In this document: piece after piece, positions 49,101 through 56,765 of the stretch
Numbering within the stretch: position 1 is the stretch's first letter
How the letters are laid out: every line of letters starts with the position of its first letter
From: Sipunculus nudus
Taxonomy: Eukaryota > Annelida > Sipuncula > Golfingiida > Sipunculidae
DNA: 64,000 nt
NCBI GenBank assembly: GCA_026874595.1
Contig: CM049314.1
Span: 32,141,229-32,205,228 of the forward strand
Direction: 5' to 3'
Program-made: the position numbers and the translations under genes
The notes under the pieces: model-generated
Seen by the model: the letters and a program-made list of their open reading frames with translations, nothing else
Database searches by the model: none
What the model was told of the DNA's origin: nothing

Positions 49101-49120
49101 AAGTCATTGAACATAAAATA

Positions 49121-49178
<58 letters not shown>

Positions 49179-52100
49179 AGTCAAACCTCTATGATGTGGG
49201 TACCCTTGGGACTAGGCCAAAGTGCCCACTTTATAGAGGTGCCAACTTGATGGAGGTAATTGCTGCCACATTCAGTGCTGCCACCTACTTACTATAATTA
49301 ATATTACTGTAGTTGCTCCAGTTTTAACAGTACTTCATTAACTTGATGCATGTACATTCTTCCTGTTTTCAAACATAAAGGTTAATAAGTAAAAAATTAT
49401 AATTTTTATTATAAATATATATGTGTATGTATGTGTTTTAACATTATCGATGGACCTAATCTACAAGCATTGATCCTGTTGTTTAAATTTTTCAAATATT
49501 TTGATTACCCATTGCATTCAAAAGTTACCCAATGCATCCTAAGATACACCATTCTGTTCTACAGACCTTCTATAAGACAGGCCACTCTCAGAATCTGTGA
49601 ACAGCAACACCGTTATATTTTAGTCTGGGGTTGACATTTTATAAGTGGACAGTAACAGTGAATATGACACAGAACGCATGCGAATGACCAGTGTATGGTG
49701 TTGATCATTAAGTGCAACTTCAAAGTAAACATTGCACTGGACCAGGGGGACCTAACCATATTACTTTATCTCACAGTACCATGTAATTGGGTGAATGAGC
49801 ATTGCATCCACTCATGATATTTACTATTGCAGTTTCTTTGCTTCATTGACTTAAAAAAGTCTAGTTGCTGTCAGATCAAGGTATGCCTATCAGCCCAGTG
49901 TGTATGACTGCTGAGTGATGCATTCACTGCTGGTCATTAACATCACAGGAACAGCCAGTCCGGGCTGATATCTGACCATACGGAGCAGGCACATCAAAGC
50001 AGTCTAATTAGTTTGCATGTATCACATGCCTAGCCTTGAGTCAAGAAGACTATTATTATGATTATGCAAAAAGACAGTAATACACCTCTTACCTTTGTAC
50101 ATCTGTTTGATCATTGTAATTAGTTGAAATATAAATATTTAATAATTAACGGTTATTATGATTACTTGTATTTAAAAATTCATAATAAATTAAGCTCAAA
50201 AGTTTAAATAGGAAGATACTTGAACTAGGAAAATCGATGAAGTGCCCACATCAGCTGAGGAAAAGTGCCCACTCTACAGAATATAGAGGTGCCCACATTA
50301 GCTAAACATAATAAAGAAAAAAATGGTACTGGCCAAAAGTGCCCCTTTATAGATACCCACTTTATTGAGGTGCCCACGAAGAGAGGCCTCGCTACACTTG
50401 CAACCCAGGCTGATCCCCTGAGTGGCTATGATAGTGGGTTGTAGTTGCCCTTACAAGGTCGATGGTTTTGTACAGGTCCTCCGGTTTCCTCCGCCTCTGC
50501 AGACTACCGAATGCCACCATTCGAGCCATGGAGAGTGTCTCATATTAATTGTTATAACTATTTGTACAATCCATATAAAATAAATAAAAGTTTATGTACA
50601 GTTTTAATATATATAAATGTTCAGCGTCAAAATTTTTTTGACAATATATATACATAAACATATGTGTGTCTGTTATTTTTATGGAGGAAAGCCACACTTT
50701 ACCTGTGGATAGAATAGAATTCTAAATTAATCAACTGTTTGTATATAGATCTCAGCGAAGGCTGTCCACTTTGTGATGATCATCCACTCGTAGACGACCT
50801 GTCTGACCTGCCGAGTGAGCGGTATCAGATAGATACAATTACGACATACACGGTTTGTGGCATTTCAAATTAAGGAACAGTGTATTTAGACCACGCTCCC
50901 AACTCAGCAGTTATACACAGCATCCCCCTTGATTTAACCGCTGCTTTGAATAGCAAGATTCTCTGGGTCTCCCACCAGGGTGAACACAGACCAATGAGAG
51001 CGTGGTATCGCATTGTGCATCCAGCTCCAAATGTTAAACATTCGACCCCCGCTTTCGTTTGTCTGATCTAAGCCATGTGCCAGGCGGGTGTCGCATGCAG
51101 CGGTTAAAACGAAGGAGATCTTGGACGACTGCAGTGTATAACCGCTGTGTGAGAAGCGTATTTTAAGTTTGGCTTTTAAATTAACAGCATGCCATAAATA
51201 TGGATGTGTCGGGCCGGGTGTGCTGTAGGTAAGGAGTTAAATAAGCGTAAATTCCTCCCGAAGCAGTTATTTCAATTGAGAATGAAACGGACGGAACAGC
51301 TACCCACTAAATATAATATTCTAGAACACATTTATTTTGTATATAGAATTTTAGCCTATGCAACATAGAGGCAAAAGTGTAGGTTGATTAGTTACACTAA
51401 CAACCTTGGTAGGACTGCTTTGTTGCTTCCTGCTTGCTTCCTTACTTAGAGGCAATTATATTTTGCGTATATAAACCTTTCTAGAATATTGACCTCATGC
51501 ATGCTCACAGCCTGATGTCGGTTGCTTGTGAAAGACAGACTAACATTATATGATGCATTGGAAATTATCCACCTGTATTGAACATATGTTTATAATACTA
51601 TGTTACAGACAAGAATCCCTGTTGCCCGTGTGCCCGCATGCGCCGCAGTGCATGCTGGGACAGATGGTCTGTCTTTGATATTCCGAGACTGTAACAGCAC
51701 ACTGGATGGATACGTGTGCATGCTGACGTCACAAGAAACTACGGCAAGCTCAAGTGTAACGACACGCGGAAACGGGATGACAGGTTAATTTTTTCATAAT
51801 GTGTTTTGGATATGTTAATTGGTGGTTAGTTTAAAATATGCATTGATCAGTTTGAACAGAATATTCCACCTGAGTGATCACACCATTTAGTTAATAGGCG
51901 TATTCGATTAGCAATTGTAGTAAATAAATTTAAGCTCCGCCCACCTGCGCAGTGACCAAAAAGTGCTTCACGGAATAGTGCCAATCGAATGATTTGGTGC
52001 TGCACGGGTATATGACGGCCCCATAATTATCGTTACAGACCGTACAGTCCTCCTAAATAACAGAATATGACGCCATACTTGGTGTTAATTTGTTAAATCG

Positions 52101-55100
52101 TTCACTTTAGAGTACACAAAGCAATAAAGGTCCCATTGTTTAAAACTGGCCTAACGCAAATGTCAAAATATTAGCGCTGAGCGTTCACGTAAAAAGTAAA
52201 GTTTCGCTCCAGACCTGACGGTAATCATGTATGGCCAGAAAGTTTATGAAGGTTTTAAAATCAGAGATGTATGATAATACATGATTGAATTGCGGCAAAT
52301 TGTGTAAATTTAACGTCATAGAATAATAAATAAAAATTGATTCTTGGACGCTGTATTGTATTGTTTTGGGTCACGTGATTATTTCACGCAACTTATCACG
52401 TCCTAGAATTCGTGAAGCACAGTGCTTCACGGAGATGCTTCCCCCTGCCAATCAAATACAAAATGTCCTTCATGGGCTAACAGTGCCTCATGCAAAAGCC
52501 CAATCGAATACAGCTAATGGCACATGTTGAACCGATATTTCATGCAGAAGCGTTTCACAGAAAAGAAACGGGTGAGCGTCCCTTCATACAAGATGTTAGA
52601 AAGGGGTTTGGGTCAGCACCCTGGCACAGGTGAACGAATGTGCCGTAGATATCGCTATCCCCGTGGCCGGTAGTATTGTTGGAAGCACTGCGGTATGGCG
52701 TATGTTCTGCCGGAATAACGGGCACACTTAAAAGTGTGCCAAGAACAGCCAGTAGTTTACCATAGGAGACCACCTGAAACTTTTACCCCCTCTATGTTGA
52801 GCAGACTGCATTTTATACTTATTGAAATGTTGGTATTTCATATTTTCTCTATATCTTTTTTAAAGACATGCAATTACACTGATATTTACTTCTGTTTAAA
52901 CATTCACAGAGTGTCCCACCGTACCAGCTGTTACTCATGCGTCAAGAACAAATCATGGTGACGTCATAAAGTACATGTGTGATGACGGATACGTCATGAC
53001 GTCAGGTAATATGACCTTGACCTGTCGGGAAGATGGCCAGTGGGAAGGCGAGCCCCCTGTGTGTGAAGAGCAGAGAAGACTGAACAACGCGTCTAAACAA
53101 CAAGGTAAAAACAATTCCGCATGATAAGACACACAAAATGTGCTTATAATATTTGGATAATTGAAGTTTTTTTTTTCAATAATATTTGCATGTTAAATTT
53201 TCATAGCATATTTCTTTGCTCGTCAGCGTTACCTCGTGTTCAGAGTGTTAACCACTGCCAACCTTCCACCAGAGGTCGTTTCTACTCGACACGAACTCTA
53301 CTGGTTCAACACTGTGGGACGACCTGGACTACATGTCTCAACTTGGAAATTTTAAAATAAAATTTTTTTACATTTCGTAAAAACACCTGCTCATATTTCA
53401 CATACACACATGCTTAAAAAATATTAAGTAGTCCTTACCATAAAAACAACCATGTTAATGTAATTTACCTTGAAGTTCTTTTTATCAAACTCTTCAAGGG
53501 ACTGCATTGTTCTCGTCACTGAATCAGATGACTTCAACAATCCCCATACAGTAGAGTCATATTCTAATGAGTACGAGTCTGCTCAGTGTGAGCCACTGCT
53601 AACTTTAACTGGGTTCGCTGGGTCTCACCACCAGGCGGTTGGTATCGAGCCAAAAATGTAATCCGGCCAATGGGACCTGTGTCTCGTACTTTGCATCCAA
53701 GTAAAATAAATTCAGTTTATGATACTGGTATATTAAATAGTCAAATGAATGCCAAGCTATATCTCCACCAAGAGATAATGTAATTTTATCGTGTTGGTTG
53801 ATTAGTTGGTTGGTTGTTTACAACCATGTACTGTCCCTGGTAAACCATGAAACATTGCGGAGGTTTACATGCGGTCTCTGACTGCTGTCTGTAAAAGGTT
53901 AAACAAATATTGAAATTACCTGATGTCATGTTTAACTTGCTGATATTATTTATTCTTGTAGATCTCACGTGCCCCGAGCCAGAAAATGTTCCTTACGCTA
54001 AGAGGACCGGAAACGATTATCATCTGAACAGGGAGGTCCGTTACGCATGCACCCCCGGTTACAAACTGGTATCCGGTAACAGCAAGCGCGTATGCAACGG
54101 TCACTACACCTGGAGCGGTCGCCCTCCCGTGTGTAAACGTAAGGGAACGTAACGGTTTCTTGAAATATTTGATACAAATGTGATAAAACTGATAATTATC
54201 GCATATCAGCCGACATCCCGGTGACGTGTGCGTGTCAGCCCTCCTGGCTGCTATGAAATCTCTCATAAAAATCCCTTCATTATATTCAAATGAACTTTTG
54301 AATTTTCTATGTTTGTACAGATGAAACATTCCCAAGCATTTGTGTAGGTGTTGTTGCGTTTGGTGAAAAAAATATTATCTTTAGATTACCAAAGATCGGT
54401 TCACAGTCGTCACTTCCAGTAAAGATACGTAATTAAATAGTATTTTTATAATTAGACTTAACCTAGTCGAAGTAAGTCAAGCTTTGTGACTGTGAACTGA
54501 AATGATTATTTTGTGATTCTATCTCAGTTTATAAATGTATGTTAACGTTAAAATACTTAATGATGTAAAGTATTATGACTTGCAGCTATCCACGGCCCTC
54601 CGGTGTTACTGGTTCCTGTACTGACGGGGGTCGGATGCACTGTTCTCATCCTAGGTGTAAGTTTTATATAATGAATTATCATATTTTATTTTTACCTCCG
54701 CCAAGCGGGGGTTCTGTTTTGCGACGTTGCTTTGTCTGTCTGTTAGCAACATAACTTATTAAGTTATTAACGGATTTTGGCGAAATTTCCAGGATGGCTC
54801 GGCAATGATACAAGGAACGTATGGTTAAATTGTGGAGGTGACAATGCTATATGGGGGTAATGGGCCGCTTTGGCGGTGGTCTGCGCTCTCTGAGTGCAGT
54901 TTTCTAGTTTTTAATTATCATAATGTTGTAAAATCTTATTAATTATCATAATTCTTTAATGAATTTATATTACCTATTATATTCTTTTGCAATTGACCAT
55001 TATTGTTCAACGATACCGAAAAAACAAATACACTATCGATTGTACAAAATTGATATTTCAGTAACTAATTTTTGTGTTTACCGGCAGGTGGCGACACTGT

Positions 55101-55195
55101 ACTGCATCAAGCGACATAAGCGTGCGTCCAGTGACACGATCAGCCTGGGTGAACCATCTGCTTATGCCGAACTTAACCTAAAAAATATGAACTGA
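41890..55195 (+). CDS. Type I receptor: signal peptide, C-type lectin domain with Cys-rich insert, two sushi domains, TM, ITIM-like tail (11 exons)
   Basis: Exons: 41890-41947, 42846-43004, 44626-44696, 45255-45321, 46661-46807, 50749-50852, 51609-51783, 52910-53104, 53962-54138, 54586-54656, 55088-55195. Every boundary is AG/GT, all phases agree and the total is 1332 nt (443 residues plus TGA). In order: signal peptide (1-19), start of a C-type lectin domain (20-96), a cysteine-rich acidic insert (97-202), closing lectin cysteines (203-239), a Ser/Thr linker, sushi 1 (261-312), sushi 2 (329-383), one transmembrane helix (about 391-415), KRHKR stop-transfer and a short tail with SAYAEL (Tyr434). 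Sushi and lectin modules typically bind glycans, microbes or complement-like proteins. The tail resembles inhibitory immune receptors. Ligand and function are inferred only. AATAAA lies at 55327. Confidence 0.75.
42324..42382. repeat. (TA)n microsatellite, receptor intron 1
   Basis: A run of about 58 bp after TGTATGTATG degeneration. Confidence 0.95.
42550..42620. repeat. (TA)n-(GA)n compound microsatellite, receptor intron 1
   Basis: TA run at 42550-42578, then GA to 42620. Confidence 0.95.
42846..43004 (+). CDS. Receptor exon 2: N-terminal half of C-type lectin domain
   Basis: Phase 1-1, acceptor CTAATGCAG, donor gtaaga. It encodes RCYLLTAEGATWKQANSNC followed by TNSGGGLATINTQEVLDKL. This matches the lectin signature W-x-x-A-x-x-x-C-x-x-x-G-G-x-L-A-x-I (Trp43, Ala46, Cys50). 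N49-C-T51 is a glycosylation sequon. Confidence 0.85.
43202..43307. mobile_element. Miniature-element fragment ending GGTCGTTAGGCGAGGTTTTA
   Basis: GGTCGTCTAAGCAAAGTCTG and GGTCGCTTAAGTGAGCTGGTCGTTAGGCGAGG show the stepwise 'GTCG-TTAAG-CGAGG' words of a terminal-repeat element. It lies in receptor intron 2. Confidence 0.4.
44626..44696 (+). CDS. Receptor exon 3: lectin domain core
   Basis: A 71-bp exon, phase 1 to 0, encoding GIGRESTFWIEGTTLVQKQD. The FWIEG motif fits the conserved 'FWIG' core strand of C-type lectin folds. The WND motif and EPN/QPD calcium-site motifs are not visible, so calcium-dependent sugar binding is doubtful. Confidence 0.7.
45255..45321 (+). CDS. Receptor exon 4 (start of Cys-rich insert)
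   Basis: A 67-bp exon, phase 0 to 1, encoding IYAPVTRVTQRVPDDTDEDD followed by QC. Its acceptor is AATTACAG and its donor a consensus gtaagt. It was found because exon 3 ends in phase 0 and exon 5 needs phase 1. Its VTRV-QRVP words resemble IPVARVP in exon 7. Confidence 0.5.
45329..45424. mobile_element. Short miniature-element copy beside exon 4 donor
   Basis: TTGTAGTTGTCTATTTTTAT, GTGAGGGTTTTAAATTCGCG and AATAAGAGGTACC match 31076-31172. It starts about 7 bp after exon 4 ends. Confidence 0.6.
45762..45803. repeat. (TA)n microsatellite, receptor intron 4
   Basis: A pure run of about 42 bp. Confidence 0.95.
45913..46617 (-). mobile_element. Tandem miniature LTR-type retroelement (TRIM-like), three LTRs and two interiors
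   Basis: Minus-strand order: LTR 46617-46462 (156 bp), interior 46461-46343 (119 bp), LTR 46342-46188 (155 bp), interior 46187-46071 (117 bp), LTR 46070-45913 (158 bp). Each LTR starts TGTTACGGGGTG and ends GTAACA. Three bases after the first LTR lies TGGGGGCTCGTCC, matching a tRNA-Pro 3' end (primer-binding site); the second copy has a diverged version. A purine tract (AAGAGGGGG) precedes the next LTR. Each LTR has a tRNA-type A box (TAGCGAAGCGG or close) and B box (GGTTCGAAtCC/GGTTCGAAaCC). The interior is non-coding, so it depends on proteins from elsewhere. Clear direct target repeats are not seen at this locus. Confidence 0.7.
46661..46807 (+). CDS. Receptor exon 5 (Cys-rich insert)
   Basis: Phase 1-1, acceptor CTTCATACAG, donor gtaaga. 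It encodes an acidic segment with cysteines 121, 127, 138 and 154 (VCSNVDGCHLDFDDAEGQC). A second in-frame acceptor lies 3 bp further on. A miniature LTR element ends only 43 bp upstream. Confidence 0.65.
47669..47775 (+). pseudogene. Relic sushi exon in receptor intron 5
   Basis: It aligns by eye to exon 8: TGTCC start, CATCAGGGTCAGATCAGGGTGACG, ACCTTGACC(C)GTCAGGAAAATGGCCA and GGAGAGCCTG..GCGTGTATG. About 50 bp covering the second cysteine is missing, the third cysteine codon is CGT, and the Trp codon is TTG. It is therefore a decayed duplicate of the sushi 1 exon. Confidence 0.7.
49034..49176. repeat. Two (TA)n microsatellites, receptor intron 5
   Basis: Runs at 49034-49096 and 49121-49176 separated by a short unique bridge. 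Confidence 0.95.
49177..50398. mobile_element. Non-autonomous element with subterminal 'AAGTGCCCACTTTATAGAGGTGCC' repeats
   Basis: The left end GTCAAACCTCTATGATGTGG and inverted right end GTAGCGAGGCCTCTCTTCGTGGG are loosely alike. The word GTGCCCAC(T/A)TTATAGAGGTGCC recurs near both ends. It has no transposase-like ORF and lies in receptor intron 5. Confidence 0.5.
50404..50590 (+). mobile_element. tRNA-derived SINE, 5'-damaged copy
   Basis: GGCTATGATAGTGGGTTGTA, GGTCGATGGTTTTGTACAGG, CCTCCGGTTTCCTCCGCCTC and a TAAATAAA tail match the minus-strand copy at 23840-24083. The B box is degraded (GGCTGATCCCC). Confidence 0.75.
50749..50852 (+). CDS. Receptor exon 6 (end of Cys-rich insert)
   Basis: A 104-bp exon, phase 1 to 0, encoding LSEGCPLCDDHPLVDDLSDL and then PSERYQIDTITTYT. 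It carries a CPLC pair. The donor gtttgt is weak but allowed. With exons 4 and 5 it forms a 318-bp phase-0 cassette. Confidence 0.55.
51609..51783 (+). CDS. Receptor exon 7: C-terminal end of lectin domain and Ser/Thr linker
   Basis: Phase 0 to 1. Cys213, Cys230 and Cys239 are spaced 17 and 9 apart, with the last in GYVCM. This matches the closing C...C...(Y/F)(V/I)C pattern of C-type lectin domains. The stretch SQETTASSSVTTRGNGMT then forms a possibly O-glycosylated linker. N231-S-T is a sequon. Confidence 0.75.
52910..53104 (+). CDS. Receptor exon 8: sushi/CCP domain 1
   Basis: A one-exon domain, phase 1-1, as is usual for sushi modules. Cysteines 262, 284, 299 and 312 and Trp305 fit C-x(n)-Y-x-C-x-x-G-Y...C...W...P-x-C (KYMCDDGYVM, DGQWEGEPPVC). 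A glutamine-ended spacer follows. Confidence 0.9.
53230..53700. repeat. Duplicated segment, copy 1 (receptor intron 8)
   Basis: It is collinear with 55945-56400: CCAGAGGTCGTTTCTACTCG, CACTGTGGGACGACCTGGAC, TTACATTTCGTAAAAACACC and AGAGTCATATTCTAATGAGT. Neither copy is an intact exon. Confidence 0.6.
53962..54138 (+). CDS. Receptor exon 9: sushi/CCP domain 2
   Basis: Phase 1-1. Cysteines 329, 355, 370 and 383 and Trp376 fit the sushi pattern (VRYACTPGYKLVSG, TWSGRPPVCK). The acceptor is TTCTTGTAG and the donor gtaagg. Confidence 0.9.
54586..54656 (+). CDS. Receptor exon 10: transmembrane helix
   Basis: A 71-bp exon, phase 1 to 0, encoding PPVLLVPVLTGVGCTVLILG. Of two overlapping GT sites I chose gtaagt at 54657 because only it keeps the last exon open. 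Confidence 0.75.
54692..54909. repeat. Dispersed repeat, copy 3 (receptor intron 10)
   Basis: TACCTCCGCCAAGCGGGGGT ... GGTCTGCGCTCTCTGAGTGC ... TTTTCTAGTT. Same family as 10903 and 14155; this copy preserves both ends best. Confidence 0.65.
55088..55195 (+). CDS. Receptor exon 11: cytoplasmic tail with ITIM-like motif
   Basis: Encodes VATLYCIKRHKRASSDTISL, then GEPSAYAELNLKNMN and TGA. KRHKR is a typical stop-transfer. SAYAEL fits the immunoreceptor tyrosine-based inhibitory pattern (S/I/V/L)-x-Y-x-x-(L/V/I), with the tyrosine ten residues from the C-terminus. Confidence 0.8.
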   Translation: MATLYCIKRHKRASSDTISLGEPSAYAELNLKNMN

Positions 55196-55326
55196 AATGA
55201 CAGCATCAATACTACTTTTCTCCACTAGAGGTCACTACACCACAATTTGTGGCGAGGATTACATCTTACAAAGGCTAGGGACATTTCTTTGACTCGAACA
55301 TAAAACTACTACCTATGTGTCGAAAA

Positions 55327-55332
55327 AATAAA
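55327..55332 (+). terminator. Polyadenylation signal of the receptor gene
   Basis: AATAAA 132 bp after the stop codon, followed by a GT-rich stretch (CTGTATGTTTTGCTTTGGG). Confidence 0.6.
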
Positions 55333-55944
55333 CGTTATTTCCTGTGAAAACTGTATGTTTTGCTTTGGGCAAAGGTTTGTACAGAAGTCTTTGACAGGTG
55401 TTGGCCCAGCGATCTCTGGTGGAGAGAGAATAACTATGCATGGATAAATAAGCGCCACCTTGTGACACAGACAAGAAACCATGTTTGTAATGATTAATCA
55501 AGGGTTCGTCTTCAAGGCTTTTTTGTTAATCAATGTTCGTTTTAATGATGGTTATATATTTTTTCATGCATATTTGTAAATTACATTAAATTCAACTGAT
55601 ATCCCCTTAGGAGCAACGCATATCCATATGCTTTATGTACTCAAGTGAACATTGTTTGCAATGTATGCACTCGAAATGGGCATATGATTAAATGTTCTGC
55701 CCCGTGTAAAATCAAAGGCCATAGAAATCATATAATTATATATAATAAAACTGTAATAGGAATGAAATGTTTAAGTAACAGACGAGTGTCAGAGGGCCCT
55801 CAGCGACCAGCAGAACGGACCGAGATGAGTCTGGCTGACAGATAACCAACTCCCGTGTCGGTCTCTTACCGCGAACATTCATTCAGCAGCTGACACGGAC
55901 GGGGCGGCATGTTTTGAACCTGTTGTTGCCACCATGCAGGACTG

Positions 55945-56400
55945 GGGCCGGTAAAGAAGACCCGGGCCACCCTCCGCCAGAGGTCGTTCCTGCTCAATAC
56001 TAACCTCTTCATGTTAAGCACTGTAGGGCGGCCGGGACCACTTATCTCAAATGCCAAACTTTAGTATCATAATTTGTTACATTTCAAAGAAACACCTTTT
56101 CTTTTACACTTGGCATGCGCATGCTTACAAACTATTACTTATTCCTTGATGTCCTTAAAACATAAACACCCCTGTTTATGCAGTTTTCCTTGAAATAAAT
56201 ATGATCCAACCTACTTGAACGAACTATATTACTCCTTCCCTGCTTTTATACCTACGCCATCCGTGTATAAAGAAGCCGCGGTGCATTGTGGGGGTCAGGG
56301 TCAGCTTGTGACGCCCACAAACTCTTAACAGCAGAGTCGTACTCTTGTGTGTCCGATTCTGCGCAGTGTGGATCCGGTCAGATAGGCTGAACGCTCATTG
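55945..56400. repeat. Duplicated segment, copy 2 (downstream of receptor gene)
   Basis: GCCAGAGGTCGTTCCTGCTC, AGCACTGTAGGGCGGCCGGG, GTTACATTTCAAAGAAACACC and AGAGTCGTACTCTTGTGTGT align in order with 53230-53700. Confidence 0.6.
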
Positions 56401-56765
56401 GTCGACTCATGAATATTCATTATAAACAAACCCTCACTTGTGCACGTTTGACCTTCCCAGACATGAGCGGACCAAGTTGTAGAAAAAAAATTATGCTATT
56501 GGTTACTGAGGGCTTTTTGACCCTCGTTTCTAACCTTTTTTTTTTTACCCGGTACAACTACAGTCTATAATTATATAGTTTCAAGGGCATGTACTATGAT
56601 TAAAAAAAAAGAAATCAAATGATGTTTTTCGGATACGCATGTATAAATATCACACGAATATCCACTAACGATTTACCGGTTTGTATTTGTGAAATTGCTT
56701 TACTGTTTCTATTTTCTTAAATAAAATTTTTATATTTAAGCTGCATGGTGTTGAATGTCCCTCCA

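Noticed and set aside
54586-54654. Earlier GT donor (54655) for the transmembrane exon
   Set aside because: It puts the last exon in a frame that meets a stop after ten codons; the gtaagt donor at 54657 keeps it open and is the better consensus.
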